The notes: generated by a model not told the origin, from the letters alone. Counted from the stretch's first letter, positions 16,784 to 26,623 are shown. The stretch is DNA of 64,000 nucleotides from Bacillus ectoiniformans (GCF_016908875.1 NZ_JAFBES010000011.1:45521-109520), one strand, 5' to 3'. Made by a program: numbers and translations.

Positions 16784-18331
16784 TTATTTAAGATACCTTC
16801 TTGCGTTGACGAATCCGGTGCTGTACGGTTTCGTCGTTATCGGAATGATTTCCACGGTACGGCTGCTGTTTGGCGCATGAATCATTTGTCCGTTGCCAAT
16901 ATACATGCCTACATGATGAATTTTCCCTGATTTTCTGTAATCAAAGAACATTAAGTCCCCTGGCTGCATATTGCTTTTAGATACGGCGATCCCATGTGTA
17001 GCCTGTACAGATGAATCACGCGGGATGTTTATGCCGTGGTGACGATAGACGGAATAAGTAAATCCAGAACAATCAAACCCAAATCCTGATACTCCCGCCC
17101 ATAAATAAGGAAGACCAGTAAATTGTTTTCCGGTTGAGACAAGTTGCTGCTGAGTTGGTTTAGGAATACTCTTTGTGTTGTTCACGATTTTCACATCTTT
17201 AGCAAGCATCCATTTCGCTGTGTTATGAACGGTTTGTACTTGAATCCAGTCTTTCTCCACTTTTAGAACTGACAGCCTCGTGTCAAAGCTGATTTCAAGT
17301 CCGCGGTCATCCAAAGATTTGCTGTTGTGCAGAAAAGCGGTATTGCTTTTCACAATCGCTGTTTGGCAGTTAGCATAGTTATCGTAATACTCAGCCACTT
17401 GATTTTTGGGAATCCATCCTAGATAGCCTTTACTGCTTTTAGGGGTAAATTGATCTTTTACCGCGATTTGATGCCAGTTGCCTTGTGTTTTAATAACTTC
17501 TACTTCTTGTCCGTACAGGGCTTGCGTTTCTAGCTTTCCGACTAGATCCAATTTTTGAGACAATGTCATGCTCTTCGTCCATTTCCATAGATCCGCTGGG
17601 TTCGTCATAGATGGCGCATCAATGGCTCGAGTTTTGTTAGGTGCGACCCATAATGTAGCTGCCGATACTTGAATGACATGCTTCTTCGTATTATTAGGAG
17701 CAAAACAAGCTGCAGGTAGTATTTTAAATGATGGTTCTAACACTCTGGCGAGAAACCCTGCAAACTGAGCCCGTGTCGTTGGGTTATTCGGTCTGAACGT
17801 ATTATCCGCGTAACCGGTGGTAATATGGTTTTGGAATAAAGTTCGGATGACAGAAGATGCCCAAATTCCTTCATTGACATCACGGTATGAATAGCTGGAC
17901 TCACCTGTTAGCTTAAAGGCACGTACAAGGACGGCTGCCATTTGGGCTCTGCTTAATGTTTGATTAGGGTTAAATACACCGTCATTTCCTGTCATGATCC
18001 CAGCATTGGATACAGCTGCAATGATTGCGTACCCGTAGTCATTCTCGCTCACATCTTTAAAGGATGGGCGAGTCTCTAAATTCTCAGTATCGAGTTTTAG
18101 CGCCTTTACAATCATCGTAGCTGTTTGCAGGCGGGTAATAGGGTTGTTGAGTCCGAAATTGCCGTCTGGATACCCCTTAATGATTCCTTTTCCTGATAAG
18201 TACTCAATTTCTTCTTTCGCCCAATGTTTGCTGTCCACATCTTTAAACGCCGCTTGCGCATGTGTGGGCTGCCCAATTTGAATGAGTACAAATAAAAGGC
18301 TTAAAACATAAATAATGGCTCGTTTTTGCAT
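16784..18331 (-). CDS. SLH-domain NlpC/P60 cell-wall endopeptidase
   Basis: 515 residues, exported: a signal peptide ends near AQA at about 28. Three SLH repeats (about 29-200; FKDVDSKHWAKEEIEYL, FKDVSENDYGYAIIAAV, YRDVNEGIWASSVIRTL) bind secondary cell-wall polymer. SH3-like modules (about 210-380) follow, then a C-terminal NlpC/P60 domain with Cys421 (DCSGF), His473 (HVGMYIG) and His485. It should cleave D-Glu to diamino-acid bonds in peptidoglycan stems at the cell surface. ATG 18331 is 6 bases after GAGGTG; a GTG three codons earlier overlaps that site. Single gene with its own terminator. Confidence 0.9.
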   Translation of the reverse strand: MQKRAIIYVLSLLFVLIQIGQPTHAQAAFKDVDSKHWAKEEIEYLSGKGIIKGYPDGNFGLNNPITRLQTATMIVKALKLDTENLETRPSFKDVSENDYGYAIIAAVSNAGIMTGNDGVFNPNQTLSRAQMAAVLVRAFKLTGESSYSYRDVNEGIWASSVIRTLFQNHITTGYADNTFRPNNPTTRAQFAGFLARVLEPSFKILPAACFAPNNTKKHVIQVSAATLWVAPNKTRAIDAPSMTNPADLWKWTKSMTLSQKLDLVGKLETQALYGQEVEVIKTQGNWHQIAVKDQFTPKSSKGYLGWIPKNQVAEYYDNYANCQTAIVKSNTAFLHNSKSLDDRGLEISFDTRLSVLKVEKDWIQVQTVHNTAKWMLAKDVKIVNNTKSIPKPTQQQLVSTGKQFTGLPYLWAGVSGFGFDCSGFTYSVYRHHGINIPRDSSVQATHGIAVSKSNMQPGDLMFFDYRKSGKIHHVGMYIGNGQMIHAPNSSRTVEIIPITTKPYSTGFVNARRYLK

Positions 18332-18455
18332 CTGCTTCACCTCGAATGTAATATGCTGTTTGCTCTTGTTTAATTGTTTTTATCCGTCCTCTAATTATTT
18401 CGACAAAATGACCAATATTTTTAACACTAATCTCTAACGTATGCTTGACCACATG

Positions 18456-18489
18456 AAAAAACACCCTAAATCGTCGATTAGGATGTTTT
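18456..18489 (-). terminator. Terminator of the sulfur assimilation operon
   Basis: AAAACACCCTAA pairs with TTAGGATGTTTT (one mismatch) around ATCGTCGA and overlaps the last stop codon; leftward it is followed by a T-run. Confidence 0.8.
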
Positions 18490-19371
18490 CCTTTTTGGTT
18501 CGCTTACTGCCATGGAAGAATTCTTTTCTCTTTGTGCGACATAGTACACAATATACAGCCAAGCAGCAATCAGAAACGCGTAGACAGGCAAGATGATATC
18601 CATGCTGATGTCAGAATAACTAAATACCGTTCGTACATTCGTAAAAATCAGCATGCCGCTGACAATGACAGCTAATATTTTAGTCGGCAGGCTTTTCACA
18701 ATCCATGCAGCGATCGGAGCCGCGATAATTCCGCCGAGCATAATTGCTCCCGCCCATAGCCAATTAATTTTTGAAGGACCTAATGAAAGCATAAAACCAG
18801 CTGTTGCTGATAAGGCAATGGCGAATTCACTGGTATTGACCGTTCCGATAACTTTGCGGGGAATCATTCCTTTTTGTGATAACAAGGCAGGTGTGGCAAT
18901 TGGTCCCCAGCCTCCCCCGCCGCTCGCATCAAAGAATCCGGCTACAAAGCCAAGTGGCACATAAAACTTATTTGTCAGCGCCTTATGTTCTTGTTTCTGA
19001 GCATCTCTTAACCATAAAAAACGGGCCAGTATGTATATACCTAATAAAATTAAAAAGATCGATACATATAACCGGACATAGTTTCCAGTCAAATGGCTAA
19101 GAAAAGTAGCACCTGAGAAAGCCCCAATGGATCCTGGGATAATCAGTTTTTTCACCATCGTTTTATCTACATTTCCAAAACGGATATGAGAAGCGCCTGA
19201 TGCGGCGGTAGTAACAACTTCAGCCATATGAACAGAAGCGGAAGCGACTGCGGGTGCAATCCCGGCAGTTAGTAAAAGTGTTGTGGAGGTTAAACCGTAT
19301 CCCATGCCGAGTGCCCCATCCACAAGCTGCGCGGCGAGACCGACAAGAGCCAATATGATAAATCGTTCCAT
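18478..19371 (-). CDS. TSUP (TauE/SafE) family anion transporter in the sulfur operon
   Basis: 297 residues with about eight hydrophobic segments. LVGLAAQLVDGALGMGYGLTSTTLLL, HMAEVVTTAASGASH and FFDASGGGGWGPI are TSUP signatures. It ends a sulfate assimilation operon, 19 bases after sirC. B. subtilis has the PiT-type permease CysP in its cysH operon; none is here, so this protein may move sulfate inward or sulfite outward. Direction is inferred from context only. Confidence 0.85.
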   Translation of the reverse strand: MERFIILALVGLAAQLVDGALGMGYGLTSTTLLLTAGIAPAVASASVHMAEVVTTAASGASHIRFGNVDKTMVKKLIIPGSIGAFSGATFLSHLTGNYVRLYVSIFLILLGIYILARFLWLRDAQKQEHKALTNKFYVPLGFVAGFFDASGGGGWGPIATPALLSQKGMIPRKVIGTVNTSEFAIALSATAGFMLSLGPSKINWLWAGAIMLGGIIAAPIAAWIVKSLPTKILAVIVSGMLIFTNVRTVFSYSDISMDIILPVYAFLIAAWLYIVYYVAQREKNSSMAVSEPKRKTS

Positions 19372-19390
19372 GCGGTTTCCCTCCTTACTA

Positions 19391-20002
19391 TTATGAGTGC
19401 TTTTTTACTTGATTTAATAAATGCTGCCTTTCCTCTGCATGATGTAAGTAGAGCGGATCAGCGGCTTTTTTCAGCCATTTCAGTCGTACGGCCCGCTCCG
19501 GTTCATGAGATTTAAGGTACTGTCTTACTTCGTAAAGAAAATCGAGATAGTCTTCATAGGACTCATCGAATTGTTCTTCCAGTTCATTGCGGATGTTTTT
19601 CGCAAGTGTAGGGCTTGCTCCGCCGGTTGAAACGCTGATGGCCAATTTTCCTCTTACAAGTGAAGCAGGAATCGTACAGTTGCCTAGCTCGGGGTTGCCG
19701 GTATGAACGACTAACTTCCCGAGGGAAGCCGCTGTCCTAGCAACTTGATCATTCACTATAGAAGAATTCGTCACAGCGATAATTAAAAAGGCATCCATGT
19801 AATCATTCGCATCTACTTCTTTTTGATGGAGGGTGACTAAGCCTTCTAAAGCCAGTTTTTCGATAGCAGGATGAAATTCCGGACTAACGACATCGATGTG
19901 AAGACCATATCTAAGCAGATTCTTTATTTTGTGGTAAGCAATCGTCCCGGCACCGACCACAACGATTTTTTTATGTTCGAGATTCACCATTAGCGGAAAC
20001 AA
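19391..20002 (-). CDS. sirC: Precorrin-2 dehydrogenase / sirohydrochlorin ferrochelatase-family SirC
   Basis: 203 residues. KIVVVGAGTIAYHKIKNLL is the NAD-binding site and LVRGKLAISVSTGGASPTLAKNIR the family signature. It oxidises precorrin-2 to sirohydrochlorin for siroheme. The TTG start at 20002 follows GGAGGG at 7 bases and overlaps the sirB end by 32 bases, implying coupled translation. Confidence 0.9.
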   Translation of the reverse strand: MFPLMVNLEHKKIVVVGAGTIAYHKIKNLLRYGLHIDVVSPEFHPAIEKLALEGLVTLHQKEVDANDYMDAFLIIAVTNSSIVNDQVARTAASLGKLVVHTGNPELGNCTIPASLVRGKLAISVSTGGASPTLAKNIRNELEEQFDESYEDYLDFLYEVRQYLKSHEPERAVRLKWLKKAADPLYLHHAEERQHLLNQVKKHS

Positions 20003-20744
20003 GGTTCTTCCCTCCTTCGCTTGATGCTTCAGTAATCCGCTCAGTTAAGATTTCTCTTAATAGCGGATGATAGCCGAGATAATCACACAAAATGATCGAT
20101 GTTTCAGATCCAAGCGTAAGGATCTCTTTCTTCATCGTTTTCATTAGTATGCCTGTAAACAATAAATAAGGTATGACCCAAAGCTGAGTCGGTTTCTTAT
20201 GAGCAAGCCTGTGCAACTCCTCTTTAAAGGCCGGTTCAGAAACAGCTAAAAAACTTACATTCACATCAGTTAACTCGGTTTTAGAATGGAAGAGTTGAAG
20301 GATCCGTTGAAACTCCGCTTTTGTCTCTGGATCACTGCTTCCTCTGCCGACGATTAAGACGGACGCATCCGCAGCAATCGGCTGGCACTGCTCTTTCATC
20401 CGCTCTATTAAAATATCAATGATTGCTTCATGCACTCCTAGCGGTTTCCCGTAGTGTATCGTCATACCCGGGAACTTAGAGTGTGCTTTCGCTAATTCTC
20501 TTGGTATGTCTTCTTTGGCATGACCGGCTGATAAAAGTAAAAATGGTATCACGATAATTTCAGTTGCGCCTTGGTCAGCACATTTGGCCAATCCTTGTTC
20601 AATAGTCGGTTCAGCCAATTCTAAAAAGCAAGCTTCCTGAATGGGAATATCAATGTGCGGTTTGGTTTGCTCAATAAAGGACAGCGCTTCTTCACGCCCT
20701 TTTTTTACTCGGCTGCCATGGCAAATGTAGAGAACGGCTTTCAT
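19971..20744 (-). CDS. sirB: Sirohydrochlorin ferrochelatase SirB
   Basis: 257 residues with two CbiX-like halves. Start motif MKAVLYICHGSRVKKGREE and LLLSAGHAKEDIP contribute metal-site histidines. It inserts Fe2+ into sirohydrochlorin to make siroheme for sulfite reductase. ATG 20744 overlaps the sumT stop as ATGA; a longer in-frame extension runs into sumT and has no support. Confidence 0.9.
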   Translation of the reverse strand: MKAVLYICHGSRVKKGREEALSFIEQTKPHIDIPIQEACFLELAEPTIEQGLAKCADQGATEIIVIPFLLLSAGHAKEDIPRELAKAHSKFPGMTIHYGKPLGVHEAIIDILIERMKEQCQPIAADASVLIVGRGSSDPETKAEFQRILQLFHSKTELTDVNVSFLAVSEPAFKEELHRLAHKKPTQLWVIPYLLFTGILMKTMKKEILTLGSETSIILCDYLGYHPLLREILTERITEASSEGGKNLVSANGESRT

Positions 20745-21520
20745 TGCAGTCCGCCTGCACTTGCCATTTCTTTTCTTTCCCATTCCTTTACCCACTGAAT
20801 TTTCTCTCTCAGCTTAACTACTTCACCTATTATAATCATGCTCGGGTTTTCCATTTGTTCACGAGCTGCCACTTCAGCAATCGTTTCGAGAGTGCCTGTT
20901 ACTGTCCGCTGTTCATTTGTAGTACCCCAATGAATGAGCGCAGCAGGGGTGTCAGGCGATTTGCCATGGCCGATTAGCTGCTCCTGAATATAAGGCAGAT
21001 TTTTTACTCCCATATAGATAGCGAGTGTATCAATGCCATTCGCCAGTGACGCCCATTTCAGGTCTTCATTTTCTCCTTTGCGGCGATGGCCCGTGACAAT
21101 GGCGAAAGAGGCACTGTAGTCTCGGTGAGTCACAGGGATGCCTGCATAGGCGGGAGCCGCAATTCCAGAAGTAATGCCAGGCACAATTTCAAAAGAGACA
21201 TTGTGCTTGGCTAGGAATTCTGCTTCCTCTCCGCCGCGCCCAAATACAAATGGATCGCCGCCCTTTAAGCGGGTGACTTTTTTACCTTTCTTGGCATGTT
21301 TCATTAAGAAATAATTGATTGTCTCTTGCTGAAGATGATGATAGTTTGGCAGTTTGCCGCAAAAGATTAATTCCGCATCCGTTTTTGCATAGTCGAGCAA
21401 TTCCTCACTGATTAACCGGTCATACAGAATCACATCCGCTTCTTGTATGGCCCGCAAGCCTTTCACCGTAATTAATTCTGGATCACCCGGACCCGCTCCT
21501 ACAAGCCACACTTTCCCCAT
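20741..21520 (-). CDS. sumT: Uroporphyrinogen-III C-methyltransferase
   Basis: 259 residues. VWLVGAGPGDPELITVKG, VTRLKGGDPFVFGRGGEEA and PGITSGIAAPAYAGIPVTHR are the SAM-binding signatures of SUMT (CobA). It makes precorrin-2 in two methylations, the entry to siroheme. ATG 21520 is 7 bases after GGAGGT; a GTG at 21529 is worse placed. Second step supplier for the sulfite reductase in the same operon. Confidence 0.94.
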   Translation of the reverse strand: MGKVWLVGAGPGDPELITVKGLRAIQEADVILYDRLISEELLDYAKTDAELIFCGKLPNYHHLQQETINYFLMKHAKKGKKVTRLKGGDPFVFGRGGEEAEFLAKHNVSFEIVPGITSGIAAPAYAGIPVTHRDYSASFAIVTGHRRKGENEDLKWASLANGIDTLAIYMGVKNLPYIQEQLIGHGKSPDTPAALIHWGTTNEQRTVTGTLETIAEVAAREQMENPSMIIIGEVVKLREKIQWVKEWERKEMASAGGLQ

Positions 21521-21543
21521 CAGGGCCACCTCCGAATAATTGA

Positions 21544-21753
21544 TTAGTTGGTAAAGGCAGGCAGGACAAACCCGCCGCCTTTGCCAATTCTTTTCTTTTC
21601 AAATAGGACAATTTCTTGATAATCAGGTAGAGTCAGAAAATATTTTTCCAATTCCACATCTACTAGATTAAATGCTTGTTCATCCGTTTCAGCGACAATA
21701 ACTGTCGGGGTCGTTCCTTTTTCATGAATAATTTCAAAACGGTAGATATACAT
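21544..21753 (-). CDS. Small DUF3906-type protein
   Basis: 69 residues (MYIYRFEIIHEKGTTPTVIVAETDEQAF ... RIGKGGGFVLP). Similar small proteins sit in sulfur operons of other bacilli; I recall the name DUF3906. It looks like a single beta-alpha domain with no catalytic motif. It sits 15 bases after sir and 23 before sumT, so an auxiliary role in sulfite reduction or siroheme supply is likely but unproven. Confidence 0.75.
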   Translation of the reverse strand: MYIYRFEIIHEKGTTPTVIVAETDEQAFNLVDVELEKYFLTLPDYQEIVLFEKKRIGKGGGFVLPAFTN

Positions 21754-21768
21754 CTTGTTTCCTCTTTT

Positions 21769-23391
21769 CTATACAGCTGTTTCAGCAGCAATCAATTCAT
21801 CTACACGAGTTTGGAGCGGTTCAAGTCCTGTTCGGTTGACATACTCATAAAATGTTTCATTTGCCTGTTTTGTTTCTTTAAAATATATAAGAAATTCCTT
21901 CAGTATCTTTGGCAGGTCATCACCCGGAATTTTCCCTTTTAACTTTTGGTTAAAGGTTCCGTCGTTCAGAAGAGTACCGCCGACATTGATTTCAAAGGCC
22001 TGAACCATTTGTTTGTCTTTATTGCGCACCATGACGCCTTGTAAACCAATATCTGCGATTTGCCGCTGTCCGCATGAGTTCGGGCAGCCGACCATATGAA
22101 TGCGAATCGGCACATCAATTTCTACTTCCTGATCCAAATATTCGGCAATTCGTTTCATACGTTCCTTCGTTTCCGTTAATGCCAGATTGCAATATTCAAT
22201 GCCGGTGCATGAAACAGAGTACGCTGTGAATTTAGGGGCATCTGCTTTTAAACGCTCTAAAATCGGTTCGTTCAATACGGCGTTGACGTTTTCAGTTGGG
22301 ACATTCGGAATTAATAGGTTTTGAGATCCGCACGTGCGCACTTCTCCGTTGCCGTATGCTTTAGCAATGCGGGCTAAATCGAATACTTCATCTGCTTTCA
22401 GACGTCCGACAGGTACATTAAGTCCGATGTAATGAAGACCCGCTTGCTTTTGCGGCTTCACTCCGTAAAAGTATCCCGCGTTCCAGCCCTCTGTTAAATC
22501 TTTGCCAGCCTCAGGGAGCGGTCCAGTTAATTCAAGCAGCTTTTCTTTAAATTTTTCAGGACCCCAGTCTTCTACTAGGAACTTCAACCTCGCCCGGTGG
22601 CGCTTTTCACGATAGCCATGATCCCTAAATATCGTTGCAATTCCTTTTGAAACGAGCAAGACGTTTTCAGGCGTAATAAAAATATCAAGCTTTTGAGCTA
22701 GTTTTGGTGCAGAAGACAGCCCGCCGCCAACTTTGACGTGAAACCCTTGAACGGTCTTGCCATCGATTTCTTTTTCAGCAGGAATAAACGCGACATCATT
22801 AATTTCCGCATTCCCGGCATTAAATTTATTCGCATTAATTGACAGCTTAAACTTCCTCGGCAAGTTAGAAAAATCCGAATTGTGTTCGAAAAAGTCGTTC
22901 ACTTCAGTAACAAGCGGACGGGTATCAATCGTTTCATCCAGATCGATCCCTGCAAGCGGATTGCCGATTACGTTTCTTGGCACATCTCCGCAGGCAAACG
23001 TAGATGATAATCCAACCTGTTCAAGCCGTTTAAAGATATCCGGAATCACTTCGATGGTCAGCCAGTGAAACTGAATGGCTTGGCGTGTCGTAATATCAAA
23101 GACGCCGCGGCCGTAGTCTCTTGAGATTTCAGCTAAAGCAATTAATTGCTCATTAGATAAAATACCCGTCGGCACTTTCACACGCATCATAAAATAGCCG
23201 TCTTCTTTCGGGCGCTGCAGGTACAGTCCGGCCCACTTGAATCCATCCCATGCTTCTTTAGGAATGGAATCGAATCCCTTTGCTGCGAACTCAGGTATAT
23301 CATTAAAAATATCTAACCCATCTTTCACTAACTTGTGCTGCTCTTGTTTGCTTAATTTGGGGTTATCGGCCCAAATTTTTTCGTATGCCAT
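21769..23391 (-). CDS. Siroheme [4Fe-4S] sulfite (or nitrite) reductase, ferredoxin type
   Basis: 540 residues with two homologous halves of the NirA/Sir fold. The siroheme-cluster cysteines lie in CTGIEYC (Cx5C) and CPNSC (Cx3C). RAIQFHWL-like and TCGSQNLLIPN segments fit the substrate and cofactor sites. By sequence it could reduce sulfite or nitrite; between cysC and the siroheme genes, sulfite to sulfide with six electrons is the probable reaction. No CysJ flavoprotein is nearby, so a ferredoxin donor is likely. Start follows AGGAGGAATAGAC. Confidence 0.9.
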   Translation of the reverse strand: MAYEKIWADNPKLSKQEQHKLVKDGLDIFNDIPEFAAKGFDSIPKEAWDGFKWAGLYLQRPKEDGYFMMRVKVPTGILSNEQLIALAEISRDYGRGVFDITTRQAIQFHWLTIEVIPDIFKRLEQVGLSSTFACGDVPRNVIGNPLAGIDLDETIDTRPLVTEVNDFFEHNSDFSNLPRKFKLSINANKFNAGNAEINDVAFIPAEKEIDGKTVQGFHVKVGGGLSSAPKLAQKLDIFITPENVLLVSKGIATIFRDHGYREKRHRARLKFLVEDWGPEKFKEKLLELTGPLPEAGKDLTEGWNAGYFYGVKPQKQAGLHYIGLNVPVGRLKADEVFDLARIAKAYGNGEVRTCGSQNLLIPNVPTENVNAVLNEPILERLKADAPKFTAYSVSCTGIEYCNLALTETKERMKRIAEYLDQEVEIDVPIRIHMVGCPNSCGQRQIADIGLQGVMVRNKDKQMVQAFEINVGGTLLNDGTFNQKLKGKIPGDDLPKILKEFLIYFKETKQANETFYEYVNRTGLEPLQTRVDELIAAETAV

Positions 23392-23402
23392 GTCTATTCC
23401 TC

Positions 23403-23993
23403 CTAGAGAAAGTTTCGTTTCTTCATGTAGTCAATCAGTTGCTCTACACACTCATCTATAGAAAAGCGATCAGTTTCTAGTATTAGTTCAGGGTTCACAG
23501 GTTCCTCATACGGAGAAGAAATACCAGTGAATTCAGGAATTTCACCTTTGCGCGCTTTTTGATACAGTCCTTTTGGATCGCGCGTTTCACACTCTTCTAT
23601 AGGGCACTTCACATGAACTTCAACAAATTCATCTGCTTCAAGCAAAGATCTGACCGTATCGCGATCCTCTTGAAATGGAGAGATAAACGCGGTGAAAACG
23701 AGTTGGCCGCTGTCAACAAATAGCTTGGCGACTTCACCAATCCGACGAATGTTTTCTTTGCGCGCTTCATCTGAAAATCCTAAGTCTTTATTTAATCCAT
23801 GACGGACATTGTCCCCGTCCAGCACATACGTTTGTACTTGCAGGTCAAATAGTTTCTTTGCGGCTGCATTCGCGATCGTTGATTTACCTGATCCGGATAA
23901 TCCGGTAAACCAAAAGACTGCGCTGTGGTGCTTATTTTTGTCCCGGCGATTCTGTTTGGTGATCGTTGTGTCGTGCCACACAATATTAGACAT
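23403..23993 (-). CDS. cysC: Adenylylsulfate kinase CysC
   Basis: 196 residues. P-loop GLSGSGKST near residue 32, [16 protein letters not shown] and [13 protein letters not shown] are APS-kinase signatures. It phosphorylates APS to PAPS in the cytosol. ATG 23993 lies after AGGAGG. It is 11 bases from both neighbours in the operon. Confidence 0.95.
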   Translation of the reverse strand: MSNIVWHDTTITKQNRRDKNKHHSAVFWFTGLSGSGKSTIANAAAKKLFDLQVQTYVLDGDNVRHGLNKDLGFSDEARKENIRRIGEVAKLFVDSGQLVFTAFISPFQEDRDTVRSLLEADEFVEVHVKCPIEECETRDPKGLYQKARKGEIPEFTGISSPYEEPVNPELILETDRFSIDECVEQLIDYMKKRNFL

Positions 23994-24004
23994 ATGAATT
24001 CCTC

Positions 24005-25150
24005 CTATTGAACGGTTTCTTTCGCTTTAAGCCCTCGAATTAACACTTCGATGACTTCTTTTCGGCTGAAGGTGGATGGCGGGATCTCACCGTTTCTTAG
24101 CATTTCACGCACCTTTGTTCCTGATAAAATCACATGGTGCTCTTTATCGTGCGGGCATGTTTTCGATGAAGCCATGCTGCCGCATTTCTCGCAGTAAAAG
24201 CTATGTTCAAAGAATAGGAGAGTCAGGCCGATCTCTTCTTTTGAAAATTGACTGAAGATCTTTTGCGCATCATAGGTTCCGTAATAACTGCCAACTCCGG
24301 CATGGTCACGTCCGACGATAAAGTGTGTGCAGCCGTAGTTCTTGCGCACGAGTGCATGGAAGATCGCTTCTCTCGGTCCCGCATAACGCATGGCCGCTGG
24401 GAATACAGCAAGCTTGACGCGGTCTTCTGGATAATATTCTTTTAAAAGGACTTGATAGCTTTCCATCCGGACATCAGCAGGGATATCATCAGACTTTGTC
24501 TCTCCGACAAGCGGATTCAAAAGCAGTCCATCGACAATTTCTAGTGCGGATTTTTGTATGTACTCATGAGCGCGATGAACCGGGTTTCTTGTTTGAAAAC
24601 CAACGATCGTTTTCCAGCCTTTTTGCTCGAAAATTTGGCGAGTCTCTGCCGGGTCAAAATAAAACGCGGAAAATTCTTTTCTTTCAATTCGGCGGACTAA
24701 AGTGATTGGACCGCCTAGATAAACAGAACCGCGGTCGAACATTTTCTTTACCCCAGGGTGAGCAAGCTCTGTTGTTTGATAGACTTCTTGGGCCTCGACG
24801 GACTGATCCGGACGATAGATATCTGAGAGATTTAATACACCGTAGATCGTTCCTTCCGATTGAAGGAGAACAGAATCGCCAATAGATAAAGACGCAGCCG
24901 TTTCTTCATTGATAGGCAGGGTAACTGGTAAACTCCAAACGGTACCATTTGCGAGCCTCATGTTGTGTACAACACTTTCATAGTCTTTTTGAGTAAGAAA
25001 GCCTTGCAGCGGACTGTAGGCACCTGTTCCGATTAGTTCTAAGTCACTTAGAGCGGTAGCATCGAGTTCCACCTGTTTCGTAATACTTGATACATCAATA
25101 TCCGGCTGATAAAGATTAACTAAAAAACCGCCATGTGCATGAATTGTCAT
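24005..25150 (-). CDS. sat: Sulfate adenylyltransferase
   Basis: 381 residues. [14 protein letters not shown] and [17 protein letters not shown] are the nucleotide-binding motifs of homo-oligomeric ATP sulfurylase, and CEKCGSM ... CPHDKEHH is a zinc-like C-terminal site. It makes APS from sulfate and ATP, the first step. Start after AGGAGG at 7 bases. Confidence 0.95.
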   Translation of the reverse strand: MTIHAHGGFLVNLYQPDIDVSSITKQVELDATALSDLELIGTGAYSPLQGFLTQKDYESVVHNMRLANGTVWSLPVTLPINEETAASLSIGDSVLLQSEGTIYGVLNLSDIYRPDQSVEAQEVYQTTELAHPGVKKMFDRGSVYLGGPITLVRRIERKEFSAFYFDPAETRQIFEQKGWKTIVGFQTRNPVHRAHEYIQKSALEIVDGLLLNPLVGETKSDDIPADVRMESYQVLLKEYYPEDRVKLAVFPAAMRYAGPREAIFHALVRKNYGCTHFIVGRDHAGVGSYYGTYDAQKIFSQFSKEEIGLTLLFFEHSFYCEKCGSMASSKTCPHDKEHHVILSGTKVREMLRNGEIPPSTFSRKEVIEVLIRGLKAKETVQ

Positions 25151-25207
25151 GGTAAAGCCTCCTATGTTTATAATTCATATTGAAATTGTTGGTTTTAGGA
25201 TAAAAAA

Positions 25208-25921
25208 TTAGTCGGCATGTAAGCCGCATTCTGTTTTGCCTGACCCAGACCATCTACCGGAACGAAAATCATCCGCTGTAAAAGCTGGTTTCGTACATGT
25301 TTCGCATCCAATGCTTGGATACCCTTGATCATGAAGACTATTGTAATCCAGTTCGTGTTTGGATACATACCGCCAAACGTCTTTCCAGCTCCAATGAATC
25401 AACGGGCACACTTTGATTTTCTTAAACTTTTTATCCTGATTGATAAACTGCGTGTGCTTCCTAGTTTCAGACTGTTCACGGCGCAAACCTGATATCCAGG
25501 CAGTTGCTGGTTCAAGTGCTTTTGTTAATGGCACGATCTTTCTTAAGTGGCAGCATTGATTCGGACTCGACTGCCAAAGATCTTGCCCGTATTGAGCAGC
25601 TTGTTCTTCTAGTGATAATTCTGACGAATGAAGCTGAATTTGCAGTGCAGGATAGCGGCGTTTCACTTTTTCAATCACTTCATACGTTTCTTTAAAATGA
25701 TAGCCTGTGTCTAAAAAAACAATTTCGGCATCGGGTTTGATTTTAGAGATTAAATCGATGAGCACAATCCCTTCGATTCCGAAGCTGCATGCATAAACTA
25801 ATTTTTCTCCATACGCTTCATAAGCCCAGCTTAATGCCTCATAAGCTCCTTTCGTTGGGCTATCCGCAGAAAAATTAGGCTGGGCTGACATAGTTAGATC
25901 CCACTGTTCATACGTTATCAA
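25208..25921 (-). CDS. cysH: APS/PAPS reductase CysH
   Basis: 237 residues. The Cys pair in [10 protein letters not shown] and CETC form the [4Fe-4S] site found in APS-reducing enzymes, and the C-terminal ECGLHAD holds the catalytic Cys. With CysC present it may use APS, PAPS or both, as B. subtilis CysH does. TTG start at 25921 after AGGTGG. First gene of a nine-gene operon; its promoter carries a long inverted repeat. Confidence 0.93.
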   Translation of the reverse strand: MITYEQWDLTMSAQPNFSADSPTKGAYEALSWAYEAYGEKLVYACSFGIEGIVLIDLISKIKPDAEIVFLDTGYHFKETYEVIEKVKRRYPALQIQLHSSELSLEEQAAQYGQDLWQSSPNQCCHLRKIVPLTKALEPATAWISGLRREQSETRKHTQFINQDKKFKKIKVCPLIHWSWKDVWRYVSKHELDYNSLHDQGYPSIGCETCTKPAFTADDFRSGRWSGSGKTECGLHAD

Positions 25922-25970
25922 TTTTCCACCTGCTTTCTAAAGAAAAGCATCCTTTTCTTGAATGAATTTT

Positions 25971-26013
25971 ATTTTATCAGAAAATTAGTTAAAGTCAATC
26001 CTATTTTTCTGAT
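25971..26013 (-). promoter_or_regulatory. Promoter and candidate operator of the sulfur operon
   Basis: Read leftward: TTGACT (25993-25998), a 16-base spacer and TAAAAT (25971-25976). A 13-bp inverted repeat (25976-25988 with 26001-26013; ATCAGAAAATTAG against CTATTTTTCTGAT, one mismatch) surrounds the -35 box. Such a site would suit a dimeric regulator responding to sulfur status. The regulator is not identified. Confidence 0.6.
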
Positions 26014-26056
26014 CGGATTTATATTTTTAATAATATGCTCGAACCTGCTTTTTGTT

Positions 26057-26082
26057 GTTTATTTTTTGCCAAATAAGGAATA
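26057..26082 (+). promoter_or_regulatory. Candidate sigma-B promoter of the Gsp26-like gene
   Basis: GTTTAT, a 14-base spacer and GGAATA resemble the sigma-B consensus GTTTAA-N13-15-GGGTAT. The gene family is sigma-B-dependent in B. subtilis, which supports it. Confidence 0.45.
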
Positions 26083-26123
26083 GTAAATAATGTCATAGAA
26101 CCAGTAAATAAGGAGATGAGCCT

Positions 26124-26549
26124 ATGAATCAAGAGCAATTACGAAAAGAAGTACTAGATGTAATGGAAAATAATAAAGTAGGAACATTAGCGACTATTAA
26201 ACAAAACAAGCCTCATACTCGCTACATGACATTTTTTAATGATGAGTTCAAAATGTACACGCCAACTGGAAAAGATACGTATAAAGTAGATGAGATTGAA
26301 GCGAATCCGAATGTTCATATTTTGCTTGGATATAATGGGGACGGCCTTGGCGACTCGTATATTGAAGTGGAAGGAAAAGCGGCTATCAATGATTCTGACA
26401 GCATGAAAGAAAAACTGTGGAATGACGAATTAAGCAAATGGTTCGAAAGTCCGAACGATCCGAATTATGTGGTATTAGAGATCTCGCCAACCACGATTCG
26501 CTATATGAATGAAGGAAATGAACATACGCCATCTGTCCTAGAATTATAG
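26124..26549 (+). CDS. General stress protein 26-like flavin-binding protein (YdaG family)
   Basis: 141 residues with the split beta-barrel of pyridoxamine-phosphate-oxidase-like proteins. VGTLATIKQNKPHTRYMTFF and DSYIEVEGKAAI are family segments, and the C-terminus TTIRYMNEG is typical of YdaG/Gsp26. It probably binds FMN; substrate unknown. Start after AGGAGATGAG. Monocistronic with a sigma-B-like promoter and its own terminator. Confidence 0.85.
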   Translation: MNQEQLRKEVLDVMENNKVGTLATIKQNKPHTRYMTFFNDEFKMYTPTGKDTYKVDEIEANPNVHILLGYNGDGLGDSYIEVEGKAAINDSDSMKEKLWNDELSKWFESPNDPNYVVLEISPTTIRYMNEGNEHTPSVLEL

Positions 26550-26557
26550 TCAATTCC

Positions 26558-26587
26558 CGCCTCCATCAAATCGGAGGCGATTTTTTT
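26558..26587 (+). terminator. Terminator after the Gsp26-like gene
   Basis: CGCCTCC/GGAGGCG stem, 8-base loop, then seven T. Confidence 0.9.
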
Positions 26588-26623
26588 ATGCTGCAAAATG
26601 TAAAAATTTCCTTATCATAATGT

